In this document: in pieces, positions 1 to 8,192 of the stretch | How the letters are laid out: the number at the start of each line of letters is the position of its first letter | Position numbering within the stretch: the first letter of the stretch is position 1 | Assembly: GCA_934359755.1 (NCBI GenBank) | Contig: CAKRLV010000037.1 | Span: 1-23,583 of the forward strand | Length of the DNA stretch: 23,583 bases | Direction: 5' to 3' | Source: an uncultured Agathobacter sp. | Lineage (GTDB): Bacteria > Bacillota > Clostridia > Lachnospirales > Lachnospiraceae | Position numbers and translations under genes: made by a program | The notes under the pieces: generated by a model | The model's database searches: none | Told to the model about the DNA's origin: nothing | The model's input: only the letters and a program-made list of their open reading frames with translations

Positions 1-13
1 AAAAATTTGACAT

Positions 14-53
14 AAAAAAAGCAGGTTTTATGCGGCCTGCGATAACTTTTTTT
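14..53. terminator. Possible intrinsic terminator at the left edge
   Basis: GCAGG (21-25) pairs with CCTGC (36-40), and two inner G-T pairs could extend the stem. A run of A lies directly upstream (14-20) and a run of T lies 6 nt downstream (47-53). Read on the minus strand the stem is followed at once by seven T, the textbook form; on the plus strand the T run is detached. It may end a gene lying to the left of the window. Bases 54-180 are AT-rich and I see no gene in them. Confidence 0.4.
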
Positions 54-181
54 AATATTTAACTGTCAAACTCCCGTGTCAATGACGAAAAGAAAATAAT
101 ACTTTTACATGTAGTAATCAAAACCATATACAGATATTTTAAAAATATATAGCGCGCATTTATAAAAATTTAAAGTTTCCC

Positions 182-209
182 TTGCGATAATGAAAAAATA
201 CGTTATAAT
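182..209 (+). promoter_or_regulatory. Sigma-A-type promoter for the CheY-like gene
   Basis: TTGCGA (182-187) and a perfect TATAAT (204-209) are separated by 16 nt. The predicted start near 216 leaves a leader of about 37 nt before the receiver gene's ATG at 253. Confidence 0.7.
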
Positions 210-252
210 AGTTTAGAAATTGAAGTGGAGTTTCTCAACTAAGGAGAAGGAT

Positions 253-627
253 ATGAATATCAATGATGCAAAGATACTAATATGTGATGATTCAGCTCTG
301 GCAAGAAGTCAGGTTAAGGATGTAATAGGGATGATTGGTACACCGACATTCTTAGAGGCGGCAGATGGAGATATTGCTGTGGAGCTTGTAAAAGAAGAAA
401 AACCGGATATGATTTTTTTAGATTTGATTATGCCGAAACTGGATGGGACAGAGACTTTAAGACAGATTATGGAGATAAATGACAAGTCGAAGGTTGTTAT
501 TGTCTCGTCGATAGGAACTCAGGATACGTTGATTCAGACACTAAAGCTTGGTGCCAAAGAATTCATACAGAAGCCTTTTTCAGAATTACAGATACTTAAT
601 GCATTGAATCAGTGCCTTTCAGTATAG
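253..627 (+). CDS. Single-domain CheY-like response regulator receiver
   Basis: This is a 124-aa stand-alone receiver domain with no output domain. The hallmark residues are present: acidic pair D12/D13, phospho-acceptor D57 in FLDLIMPKLDG, the conserved hydroxyl position at S85/S86 and K107 in the QKPF motif. It should accept phosphate from a histidine kinase and act by protein-protein contact, as CheY or Spo0F do; which pathway it serves cannot be told, since no kinase or chemotaxis gene is in view. I chose ATG 253 because AAGGAGAAGG lies directly upstream (241-250); an in-frame upstream start at 220 would put this ribosome binding site inside the gene. It is a single-gene unit, with a promoter at 182-209 and a terminator at 661-693. 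Confidence 0.9.
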   Translation: MNINDAKILICDDSALARSQVKDVIGMIGTPTFLEAADGDIAVELVKEEKPDMIFLDLIMPKLDGTETLRQIMEINDKSKVVIVSSIGTQDTLIQTLKLGAKEFIQKPFSELQILNALNQCLSV

Positions 628-660
628 CATTGGTTTAATACAGATTACGGCAGATATTTA

Positions 661-693
661 ATCGGAAATTCCAAATGGAGTTTCCGATTTTTT
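661..693 (+). terminator. Rho-independent terminator after the receiver gene
   Basis: A 12-bp stem starting ATCGGAAA (661-668) and closing TTTCCGAT (681-688) continues inward through TTCC/GGAG, with one G-T pair and an AAAT loop. Six T follow (688-693). Confidence 0.88.
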
Positions 694-744
694 CGCCCCA
701 AAATCGGGTTTGAAACAGACAATATATTCATAGGAGGAATTAGC

Positions 745-2142
745 ATGTATAGAAAGTTTAAAGAAAAATATATTGGTGATGCAGCGTTTTATAAGAAAGT
801 GCTTATGATTGTTGTCCCTATGATAATTCAGAATCTGGTTACGAATTTTGTGAGTCTTTTGGATAATATCATGGTTGGTCAGGTCGGTACGGAACAGATG
901 TCAGGTGTTGCCATAGTCAACCAGCTGATGTTTGTCTATTATATTGCAATATTTGGAGCAGTATCGGGGGCTGGTATTTTTGGAACACAGTTCTATGGAA
1001 AGGGAGATTATAAAGGACAGCGGCACGCATTCAGATTTAAAATGTATGCCTGCATAGTGTTTGCGCTAGTCACAATAGTTTTGTTTATCACGGCGGGAAC
1101 ACCACTCATATCACTGTATTTAAATGATACAGGTGGTGTGGGAGATATACAAAAGGCACTTGAATTCGGACAGGGATATCTTAGGATAATGATTATAGGA
1201 ATAATCCCGTTTGCAATTGGTCAGGCATATATAAGCACTGTAAGGGAAACTGGTGAGACATTTGTTCCGATGCTTGCAAGTATAGCGGCAGTATTTATTA
1301 ATTTGGTGCTTGATTATATGCTTATTTTTGGAAAGTTTGGAGCACCAGAGCTTGGTGTTGAAGGTGCGGCAGCTGCGACTGTTGTTGCGAGATTTGTGGA
1401 ACTTATGATAGTTGTCATATGGACTCATGTTAACAGCAGCAGAAATCAGTTCATAATAGGAGCATACAAAAGTTTTGAAATACCAGCAGATATATTGTTT
1501 GCAATAATCAAAAAGGGAACACCGCTTATGCTGAATGAATTTCTTTGGGCGGCAGGGATGGCAACAATCTCACAGTGCTATGCGGTAAGAGGACTTGATG
1601 TAGTCGCCGCACAGAATATATCCTCGACGATAGCCAATCTGTTCAATACAGTGTATATCCAGATGGGCGGAAGCATAGCCGTAATTGTGGGACAGCATCT
1701 TGGTGCAGGAAGAATAAAAGAGGCAAAAGAGGAAGATACGAAGATGATATTTTTCTCTGTAAGTACATGCGTAGTTATGGCGGTGATAATGATTTGTTTC
1801 GGCGGACTTTTCCCTGAAATATACAACACGCAGGAAGATATCAAGGCATTGGCAAATAGTTTTATTGTTATATCGGCTCTTGTAATGCCTGTCTGCTGTT
1901 TTTCACACTGCTCATATTTTACTATCAGATCAGGTGGAAAGACGATGGTTACATTTCTGTTTGACAGTGTGTATACGTGGGTCCTTGTGATACCAGTTGC
2001 AACTATCCTTGCCAAATATACAGCACTTCCTATGGTAACTGTATTCTTTTTAGTACAGTTTATGGAGATTTTTAAAGCAACAATTGGATTATTTATGGTA
2101 AAAAGCGGTATTTGGTTGCAAAACATAACTTGCCAAGGCTAA
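745..2142 (+). CDS. MATE family multidrug/sodium efflux transporter
   Basis: The 465-aa product has about 12 hydrophobic segments, the usual size and layout of MATE exporters. It begins with the typical N-terminal helix (PMIIQNLVTNFVSLLDNIMVGQVG), which contains the NLV and DNIMVGQ-type signature of this family, and the second half repeats the pattern (TPLMLNEFLWAAG, then NIFNT-like ANLFNTVYIQMGG). Such proteins export cationic drugs or metabolites by Na+ or H+ antiport at the cell membrane; the substrate cannot be read from sequence. The ATG at 745 has a strong AGGAGGA site 7 nt upstream (732-738). The preceding gene ends in a strong terminator, so it is probably transcribed separately. The promoter of tig overlaps its last codons. 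Confidence 0.92.
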   Translation: MYRKFKEKYIGDAAFYKKVLMIVVPMIIQNLVTNFVSLLDNIMVGQVGTEQMSGVAIVNQLMFVYYIAIFGAVSGAGIFGTQFYGKGDYKGQRHAFRFKMYACIVFALVTIVLFITAGTPLISLYLNDTGGVGDIQKALEFGQGYLRIMIIGIIPFAIGQAYISTVRETGETFVPMLASIAAVFINLVLDYMLIFGKFGAPELGVEGAAAATVVARFVELMIVVIWTHVNSSRNQFIIGAYKSFEIPADILFAIIKKGTPLMLNEFLWAAGMATISQCYAVRGLDVVAAQNISSTIANLFNTVYIQMGGSIAVIVGQHLGAGRIKEAKEEDTKMIFFSVSTCVVMAVIMICFGGLFPEIYNTQEDIKALANSFIVISALVMPVCCFSHCSYFTIRSGGKTMVTFLFDSVYTWVLVIPVATILAKYTALPMVTVFFLVQFMEIFKATIGLFMVKSGIWLQNITCQG

Positions 2143-2158
2143 GTACGTATGCTATAAT
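2130..2158 (+). promoter_or_regulatory. Sigma-A-type promoter of the tig operon
   Basis: TTGCCA (2130-2135), a 17-nt spacer and a perfect TATAAT (2153-2158). The -35 box lies inside the last codons of the MATE gene. Transcription from about 2165 gives tig a leader of roughly 130 nt. Confidence 0.8.
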
Positions 2159-2168
2159 GCTTAAATGA

Positions 2169-2284
2169 CTGTGGTGTCGCAGTATGCCATTAGGGCAGTG
2201 AACGACATTTTAAGATAAACAGATTAGCCGAAGGCAAAGTCCCGGTAATCAATGAACGAGACATTCAGATATATTTAAGGAGGA
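2169..2284 (+). promoter_or_regulatory. Structured 5' leader of tig
   Basis: Two nested hairpins can be drawn. In the first, TGTCG (2175-2179) pairs with CGACA (2203-2207) and TGCC (2185-2188) with GGCA (2194-2197), separated by a symmetrical 6/5-nt internal loop. In the second, GATTA-CCG (2222-2230, one bulged G) pairs with CGG-TAATC (2243-2250). An alternative pairing exists: CTG and TGTC at 2169-2178 can pair with GACA and CAG at 2260-2268, which would break the first hairpin. The ribosome binding site AAGGAGGA (2277-2284) lies 11 nt before the start codon. It matches no riboswitch class I recognise, so regulation is only inferred. Confidence 0.4.
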
Positions 2285-2295
2285 TAACGTAAGTA

Positions 2296-3630
2296 ATGAG
2301 TGTACAGGTTGAGAAATTAGAGCACAACATGGCGAAACTTACAATTGAAGTTTCTGCTGAGGAATTAGAGAAAGCATTAGACTCTGCATATAATAAGCAG
2401 AAGAAGAACATTAATGTTCCTGGTTTCCGTAAAGGAAAAGTTCCAAGAGCTATGATAGAGAAGATGTATGGTGCAGGAGTTTTCTATGAAGATGCTGCTA
2501 ACGAGCTTATGCAGAAATCTTATCCTGAAGCAATTGATGAGAGCAAAATTGATATCGTATCTCGTCCTACTGTAGATGTAGTTCAGATCGAGAAAGGAAA
2601 GCCTTTTATTTACACAGCTGAAGTTGCAGTTAAGCCAGAGGTTGAGCTTGGAAAATATAAAGGAGTTACTGTTACAAAGATTGACACATCAGTATCTGAT
2701 GATGAAGTAGCAGAAGCTTTAGAGCAGGAAAGAAATAAGAACGCAAGAGATATTTCAGTTACAGACAGAGCCGTTCAGGAAGGCGATACAGCAGTAATCG
2801 ACTTCGAGGGATTTGTTGATGGTGTAGCTTTTGATGGTGGCAAAGGACAGAATCATCCATTGGAGATTGGTTCTCATTCATTTATTGATACATTCGAAGA
2901 TCAGCTTGTAGGAAAGAATGTTGGTGAAGAGGTAGAAGTTAACGTTACTTTCCCAGAGCAGTATCAGGCAGCTGACCTTGCAGGAAAGCCAGCAATGTTC
3001 AATGTTAAGATTAATGAGATCAAAGCTAAAGAACTTCCAGAACTTGATGATGAGTTTGCACAGGATGTTTCAGAGTTCGATACATTAGCTGACTACAAAG
3101 AAGATCTCAAGAAGAAATTAGTTGAGAAGAAAGAAGTAGAAGCTAAGAAGACAAAAGAGGATGAAGCTATCCAGAAGATTATTGATAAGTCAAAGATGGA
3201 TCTTCCAGAGGCTATGATTCAGACTCAGTGCGAGACAATGATTGATGAGTTCGCACAGAGAATCGCACAGAGCGGATTGACAATGGAGCAGTATTTACAG
3301 TTCTCAGGAATGACAGTTGATCAGCTCAAGGAGCAGGTTCGTCCAGAGGCTACATCACGTATTCAGAGCAGTCTTGTACTTGAGAAGATCGCTCAGGAAG
3401 AGAATATCGAGATCACAGACGAAGAAGTAGATGCAGAAATCGAGAAGATGGCTGCAGCTTATGGAATGGAAGCTGATAAGTTAAAAGAGTACATGGGCGA
3501 TGCAGAGAAGAAGTCTATGAAGAATGATCTTGCAATCACAAAGGCTGTAGACTTTATCATGGAGAATGTTAAAGAGAGAGCTAAAGCTAAGTCTAAGAAA
3601 GAAAAAGAAGCTGAAGCTGCTACAGAATAA
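2296..3630 (+). CDS. tig: Trigger factor, ribosome-associated peptidyl-prolyl isomerase and chaperone
   Basis: The 444-aa protein has the full three-domain layout. The N-terminal ribosome-binding domain (about 1-110) carries the signature GFRKGKVP at residues 43-50, which docks on ribosomal protein uL23. An FKBP-type isomerase domain follows (about 150-245, with DTAVIDFEGFVDG and the FPEQY segment). The rest (about 250-430) is the SurA-like helical chaperone domain. The tail is charged and Lys/Glu-rich. It shields nascent chains in the cytoplasm. It heads the tig-clpP-clpX-lon cluster common in Clostridia and has its own promoter and terminator. A second, secreted relative lies at 18567-19805. 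Confidence 0.97.
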   Translation: MSVQVEKLEHNMAKLTIEVSAEELEKALDSAYNKQKKNINVPGFRKGKVPRAMIEKMYGAGVFYEDAANELMQKSYPEAIDESKIDIVSRPTVDVVQIEKGKPFIYTAEVAVKPEVELGKYKGVTVTKIDTSVSDDEVAEALEQERNKNARDISVTDRAVQEGDTAVIDFEGFVDGVAFDGGKGQNHPLEIGSHSFIDTFEDQLVGKNVGEEVEVNVTFPEQYQAADLAGKPAMFNVKINEIKAKELPELDDEFAQDVSEFDTLADYKEDLKKKLVEKKEVEAKKTKEDEAIQKIIDKSKMDLPEAMIQTQCETMIDEFAQRIAQSGLTMEQYLQFSGMTVDQLKEQVRPEATSRIQSSLVLEKIAQEENIEITDEEVDAEIEKMAAAYGMEADKLKEYMGDAEKKSMKNDLAITKAVDFIMENVKERAKAKSKKEKEAEAATE

Positions 3631-3646
3631 TAAGAGTAATATACAG

Positions 3647-3682
3647 ATTCTACCTGCAGATAATTTGTGGGTAGAATTTTTT
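3647..3682 (+). terminator. Rho-independent terminator after tig
   Basis: ATTCTACC (3647-3654) pairs with GGTAGAAT (3670-3677), followed by a run of T to 3682. It should lower or end transcription between tig and clpP; I found no convincing promoter in 3683-3745, so part of the clpP message may come from readthrough. Confidence 0.85.
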
Positions 3683-3759
3683 AAATATACATGAACTTTT
3701 TTCTGTATGTTTAAAAAATCTACACAGAATAGCAGAATATAATACAGGAGGCAATTAAT

Positions 3760-4341
3760 ATGAGTTTAGTACCTTATGTCATTGAACAAACGAGCAGAGG
3801 CGAGAGAAATTATGATATTTACTCAAGACTTTTAAAAGATAGAATTATTTTTCTTGGCGAAGAAGTTAATGAGACAACAGGAAGTCTTGTTGTGGCTCAG
3901 TTACTTTTCTTAGAGTCAGAGGATCCAAATAAGGATATTCATCTTTATATTAACTCACCAGGAGGTATGGTTACAGCTGGTCTTGCAATCTATGATACAA
4001 TGCAGTACATCAAATGTGATGTTTCTACCATATGTATGGGAATGGCTGCAAGTATGGGAGCATTCCTTCTTGCTGGTGGTGCCAAGGGAAAGAGATATGC
4101 ATTGCCTAATTCAGAGATTATGATTCATCAGCCATCAGGCGGAGCTAAGGGTCAGGCAACTGAAATTGAGATTGCAGCTGAGAATATCTTAAAGACTAAG
4201 AAAAGACTTAATGAGATTCTTGCAGCGAACACAGGTAAGCCATATGATGTAGTGGCTGCGGATACAGAGAGAGATCATTACCTGACAGCACAGGAAGCTG
4301 TTGAGTATGGTCTTATTGATAGTGTAATTGAACACAGATAA
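3760..4341 (+). CDS. clpP: ATP-dependent Clp protease proteolytic subunit ClpP
   Basis: The 193-aa serine peptidase has family-typical length. The catalytic triad is visible as S98 (GMAASMG), H123 (MIHQP) and D172 (TERDHYL). INSPGG at 65-70 contributes to the oxyanion and handle region. It forms a double heptameric ring and degrades substrates unfolded by ClpX, encoded next. There is little propeptide: the mature-type start VPYVIEQTSRGER begins at residue 4. The ATG at 3760 is preceded by AGGAGG (3746-3751) at 8 nt. A stem-loop separates it from clpX. Confidence 0.97.
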   Translation: MSLVPYVIEQTSRGERNYDIYSRLLKDRIIFLGEEVNETTGSLVVAQLLFLESEDPNKDIHLYINSPGGMVTAGLAIYDTMQYIKCDVSTICMGMAASMGAFLLAGGAKGKRYALPNSEIMIHQPSGGAKGQATEIEIAAENILKTKKRLNEILAANTGKPYDVVAADTERDHYLTAQEAVEYGLIDSVIEHR

Positions 4342-4352
4342 GATTTTATGCT

Positions 4353-4384
4353 AAAGAATCAGGTGATTTTCATCTGGTTCTTTT
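4353..4384 (+). terminator. Stem-loop between clpP and clpX, possible weak terminator
   Basis: A 14-bp stem (4353-4366 with 4370-4383, two G-T pairs, 3-nt TTT loop) ends in only four T (4381-4384) before GG. A second small hairpin, GTGA/TCAC, follows at 4386-4397. With so short a T run it may attenuate rather than stop transcription, or protect the clpP message. Confidence 0.5.
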
Positions 4385-4428
4385 GGTGACTTATCACATG
4401 ATTTGAACATAGAAGGAGATTTAATAAA

Positions 4429-5709
4429 ATGGCAGGAAAAAATGATGGAAGAATTCGCTGTTCATTTTGTGGAAAAGCGCAGGAACAGGTAAACAGACTT
4501 ATTTCCGGACCAAATGGTGCTTTTATTTGCGATGAGTGTATTGATATTTGTGCCGAGATTCTTGAAGAGGAGGCTATGGAAGGCGATCAGGATACACATT
4601 CAGCTAAAGAAGATATCAATCTGCTTAAGCCGGAAGAACTTAAGGCTTTTCTTGATGATTATGTAATTGGACAGGATCAGGCTAAGAAGGTTCTTTCAGT
4701 CGCAGTATACAATCATTACAAGAGAGTTCTTGCTGGAAAAGATTTAGATGTTGAACTTCAGAAGAGTAATATTCTTATGCTTGGACCAACTGGTTCCGGT
4801 AAGACACTTCTTGCCCAGACACTTGCAAGAGTAATCAATGTTCCATTTGCAATAGCAGATGCTACTACACTTACAGAGGCAGGATATGTTGGTGAGGATG
4901 TTGAGAATATACTGCTTAAGCTTATTCAGGCAGCAGATTATGATGTAGAGCGTGCAGAACATGGAATAGTATATATTGATGAGATTGACAAGATTACAAA
5001 GAAATCTGAGAACGTATCTATCACAAGAGATGTATCAGGTGAGGGTGTACAGCAGGCACTTCTTAAGATATTAGAAGGAACTGTAGCATCTGTTCCACCA
5101 CAGGGAGGAAGAAAGCATCCACAACAGGAACTTATTCCTATCGATACTACTAATATCCTCTTTATTTGCGGCGGCGCATTTGATGGACTTGAGAAGATAG
5201 TGGAAAGCAGAATGGATACTTCATCAATTGGATTTAATTCAGAAGTAAAGAGTAAGAACGATATGAATGTAGGAGAGACATTTAAGAGAGCTCTTCCACA
5301 GGATTTTGTTAAGTTTGGTCTTATTCCAGAATTCATTGGACGTGTGCCAATTACAGTATCGCTTGATTCACTTGATAAGCATGCATTGATAAGAATATTG
5401 CAGGAGCCTAAGAACTCACTTGTTAAGCAGTACAAGGCACTTTTTGAACTTGATGGTGTAGGTCTGGAATTTGACGACAGTGCAATAGAAGCTATTGCTG
5501 ACAAGGCACTTGAGCGCAAGACAGGAGCCAGAGGTCTTAGAGCAATTATGGAAAGTGTTATGCTTGATATGATGTACACAATCCCATCAGATGAGAGCAT
5601 AAGCAGATGTGTGATTGACAAGGATACAGTAGAGAAGAATCTTACGATTGAAGATATTACAGCCAGAATAGAAGATAAAGAAAGCGAGCAGGAGAATCTT
5701 GCATCGTAG
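4429..5709 (+). CDS. clpX: ClpX, AAA+ unfoldase of the ClpXP protease
   Basis: The 426-aa protein opens with the ClpX zinc-binding domain, Cys11, Cys14, Cys34 and Cys37. The AAA+ module has Walker A GPTGSGKT (119-126), pore loop GYVG (152-155), Walker B ending in D184-E185, and a GARGLR sensor-2 motif in the C-terminal part. The IGF-type loop that docks on ClpP appears as SIGFNSE. It unfolds tagged proteins and feeds them to ClpP. The start at 4429 has AGAAGGAGA 10 nt upstream. It lies 87 nt after clpP, with a hairpin in the gap, and is followed by lon. Confidence 0.97.
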   Translation: MAGKNDGRIRCSFCGKAQEQVNRLISGPNGAFICDECIDICAEILEEEAMEGDQDTHSAKEDINLLKPEELKAFLDDYVIGQDQAKKVLSVAVYNHYKRVLAGKDLDVELQKSNILMLGPTGSGKTLLAQTLARVINVPFAIADATTLTEAGYVGEDVENILLKLIQAADYDVERAEHGIVYIDEIDKITKKSENVSITRDVSGEGVQQALLKILEGTVASVPPQGGRKHPQQELIPIDTTNILFICGGAFDGLEKIVESRMDTSSIGFNSEVKSKNDMNVGETFKRALPQDFVKFGLIPEFIGRVPITVSLDSLDKHALIRILQEPKNSLVKQYKALFELDGVGLEFDDSAIEAIADKALERKTGARGLRAIMESVMLDMMYTIPSDESISRCVIDKDTVEKNLTIEDITARIEDKESEQENLAS

Positions 5710-5714
5710 ACATG

Positions 5715-5753
5715 ATGATTAATCGTAACCATTCTAAAGGTTGCGATTATCAT
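5715..5753 (+). other. Long hairpin between clpX and lon without a T run
   Basis: Bases 5715-5730 pair with 5739-5753 in about 15 pairs, with one bulge and one G-T pair and an 8-nt loop. No T tract follows on the plus strand, so it is not a standard terminator. It ends 24 nt before the lon ATG. It could be an mRNA processing or stability element, or a DNA operator. I did not find CIRCE or CtsR-box sequences here. Confidence 0.55.
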
Positions 5754-5777
5754 ATAAACTAGAATTAGCAGGTAGAC

Positions 5778-8093
5778 ATGGAAGAATTAACATTAACTAT
5801 GCCAGCGGTAGCGCTTCGAGGAATGACGATACTGCCTGGAATGATTGCTCATTTTGATGTGAGCAGGAAGAAATCACTTCGTGCAATCGAAGAGTCGATG
5901 AACAATGACCAGAGGATTTTTCTTGTTACACAAAGAGATGTAGAGAAGGATAACCCTAATATACACGACCTATATAATATAGGAATCGTTGCTGATATTA
6001 AGCAGCTTATTAAGCTTGAAGATGGTGTAGTAAGGCTTCTGATTGAGGGCACAGACAGAGCAAAAGCTTTAGCATTCAGGGAGGATAGAGATTATCTTCA
6101 GGCTGATGTGGAAGTTTGTCAGATGACAGGTATGGAAGAATTATCAGAGCCTGCGATTGAGGCAATGTGCGAGAGTGTTAAGGAAACGTTTGTCAGGTAT
6201 GCAAGTGTGAACGGGCATATTGGCAAAGAGACTATCAGGCAGACTGAAGAGATTACAAAGCTTGATGAACTTATAGACTATGTTGGCAATAATATACCAG
6301 TCAGATTTGCAGATAAGCAGAAGATTCTTGAAGCTATTGATATCTCTCAGCGCTATGAGACACTTCTTACATTACTTTTTTCACAGATGGAGATTCTTGC
6401 TATCAAGAGAGAATTTCAGGAAAAAGTTAAGGTTCGTGTTGATAAGAACCAGAAAAAATATATTCTTCGTGAACAGATGGAAGTTATCCGCGAGGAATTA
6501 GGTGAAGATGAAGAATCAGAGGCAGACGAATTTCTAAAAGAACTAGAGAAGCTTGATGCACCAGATAAAGTCAAAGAGAAAATCGAAAAAGAGATAAAAC
6601 GTTTCAGAAATATTCAGGGAAGTTCATCGGAGAGTGCGGTAAGCCGTGGATATATAGAAGTTTTACTGTCGATGCCGTGGAATAAGAGTTCTGTTGACAA
6701 TACAAATCTCGACGATGCACAGAAGATATTAGAGGATGAACATTACGGACTTGAGAAAGTTAAAGAAAGAATCCTTGAATTCTTAGCTGTCAGAAATCTG
6801 ACAAGCAAGGGTGAGAGTCCGATTATCTGTCTGGTAGGACCGCCAGGAACTGGTAAGACAAGTATTGCCCGCTCAATAGCAGAGGCGCTTGATAAGAAAT
6901 ATGTGCGGATATGTCTCGGTGGTGTCAGAGATGAAGCTGAGATAAGAGGTCATAGACGTACATATGTAGGTGCTATGCCGGGAAGAATTGTAAACGGACT
7001 AAGAAGTGCCGGAGTGAATAATCCTCTTATGCTTTTAGATGAAGTGGATAAAGTGAGCAGTGATTACAAGGGTGATACATCTGCAGCATTGCTTGAAGTT
7101 CTTGATAGTGAGCAGAATAATAAATTCAGGGATCATTATCTTGAGATACCGGTTGATTTGTCGGAAGTTTTATTTATAGCAACAGCCAACTCAGCACAGG
7201 ATATTCCAAAGCCATTGTTAGACCGTATGGAGATTATTGAAGTTACAAGCTATACGGAGAATGAGAAGTTCCACATCGCAAAGGAACACCTTGTGAAGAA
7301 ACAGCTTAAGAGGAATGGCCTTAAGAAAAGCCAGCTTTCTATCAACGATGCTGCACTTTTGCGTATTATACATTCATATACAAGAGAAGCCGGTGTGCGT
7401 GATTTAGAGCGTAAGATTGGACAGATCTGTAGAAAAGCCGCAAGAGATATTTATCAGAATGGCACAGAGTCTGTGAAGGTCAAGAAGTCTAATCTGTCAG
7501 ATTTCCTGGGCAAAGAGAAGTATTCAGATGATACGAAAAATGACAGGGATGAAGTCGGAATAGTACGAGGTCTTGCATGGACGAGTGTTGGTGGCGTGAC
7601 TTTAGAGATAGAGGTGAACATCATGCCTGGAAAAGGTGAATTCCTTTTGACAGGAAAGCTTGGGGATGTGATGAAAGAGTCTGCGCAGGCAGGAATAAGC
7701 TACATCAGATCAATAAGCGATAGATATAATGTGGATGAGGATTTCTTTTCAAAGCACGATATTCATATACATATTCCAGAGGGGGCGGTTCCAAAGGATG
7801 GCCCATCAGCAGGAATTACTATGGCGACAGCAATGCTTTCAGCTATCATAGACAGACCAGTCAGAGCAGATATCGCAATGACAGGAGAGATTACTTTAAG
7901 AGGAAGAGTTCTTCCGATTGGAGGACTGAAGGAGAAGCTTTTAGCTGCAAAGAATGCAGGTATGAAGACTGTCTGCATACCATTTGAAAATAAAAAAGAT
8001 TTAGAAGAAATATCTCAGGAGATTATTGCTGGTATGGAAATAATCCCAGTGAAGTATTTTGATGAAGTGATAAAAGCTGCATTTGTAAACTAG
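5778..8093 (+). CDS. lon: ATP-dependent Lon protease (LonA)
   Basis: The 771-aa protein has the LonA order: an N-terminal substrate-binding domain opening with the family-typical PAVALRGMTILPGMIAHFDVSR-like stretch in two halves, a coiled-coil region, the AAA+ module with Walker A GPPGTGKT near residue 354 and Walker B LMLLDEVDK, and the S16 peptidase domain. The Ser-Lys dyad is S677 in PKDGPSAG and K720 in GGLKEK. It degrades misfolded and regulatory proteins in the cytoplasm. The start codon at 5778 has only a weak site (AGCAGGTAG), but the N-terminus aligns with known Lon starts. Lon followed by engB is an order also seen in Bacillus. Confidence 0.97.
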   Translation: MEELTLTMPAVALRGMTILPGMIAHFDVSRKKSLRAIEESMNNDQRIFLVTQRDVEKDNPNIHDLYNIGIVADIKQLIKLEDGVVRLLIEGTDRAKALAFREDRDYLQADVEVCQMTGMEELSEPAIEAMCESVKETFVRYASVNGHIGKETIRQTEEITKLDELIDYVGNNIPVRFADKQKILEAIDISQRYETLLTLLFSQMEILAIKREFQEKVKVRVDKNQKKYILREQMEVIREELGEDEESEADEFLKELEKLDAPDKVKEKIEKEIKRFRNIQGSSSESAVSRGYIEVLLSMPWNKSSVDNTNLDDAQKILEDEHYGLEKVKERILEFLAVRNLTSKGESPIICLVGPPGTGKTSIARSIAEALDKKYVRICLGGVRDEAEIRGHRRTYVGAMPGRIVNGLRSAGVNNPLMLLDEVDKVSSDYKGDTSAALLEVLDSEQNNKFRDHYLEIPVDLSEVLFIATANSAQDIPKPLLDRMEIIEVTSYTENEKFHIAKEHLVKKQLKRNGLKKSQLSINDAALLRIIHSYTREAGVRDLERKIGQICRKAARDIYQNGTESVKVKKSNLSDFLGKEKYSDDTKNDRDEVGIVRGLAWTSVGGVTLEIEVNIMPGKGEFLLTGKLGDVMKESAQAGISYIRSISDRYNVDEDFFSKHDIHIHIPEGAVPKDGPSAGITMATAMLSAIIDRPVRADIAMTGEITLRGRVLPIGGLKEKLLAAKNAGMKTVCIPFENKKDLEEISQEIIAGMEIIPVKYFDEVIKAAFVN

Positions 8094-8109
8094 CAGCAGA
8101 AACTTTAAG

Positions 8110-8139
8110 ATAAGCGGAAGTAATGCTTCCGCTTATTTG
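8110..8139 (+). terminator. Stem-loop after lon, weak terminator
   Basis: ATAAGCGGAAG (8110-8120) pairs perfectly with CTTCCGCTTAT (8126-8136) around a 5-nt loop. Only a few T follow before GG, so readthrough into engB is likely. Confidence 0.5.
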
Positions 8140-8192
8140 GTATCAGAAGAGCATTTGGAATATTATTCATAGAATGAATTAATGGAGGATAT

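Noticed and set aside
45..90. Minus-strand promoter TTGACA near the left edge
   Set aside because: Two TTGACA hexamers are present on the minus strand, but neither has a good -10 box at the right distance and no gene follows within the window.
3715..3745. TATAAT at 3738-3743 as a clpP promoter
   Set aside because: There is no -35 box at the right spacing, and transcription would start on the ribosome binding site.
4938..5753. Long minus-strand frame of 271 codons
   Set aside because: It is antisense to clpX, has a Ser-rich composition typical of shadow frames, and no recognisable domain.
5710..5777. CIRCE or CtsR operator before lon
   Set aside because: The palindrome does not contain the CIRCE arms or the CtsR heptad repeats.
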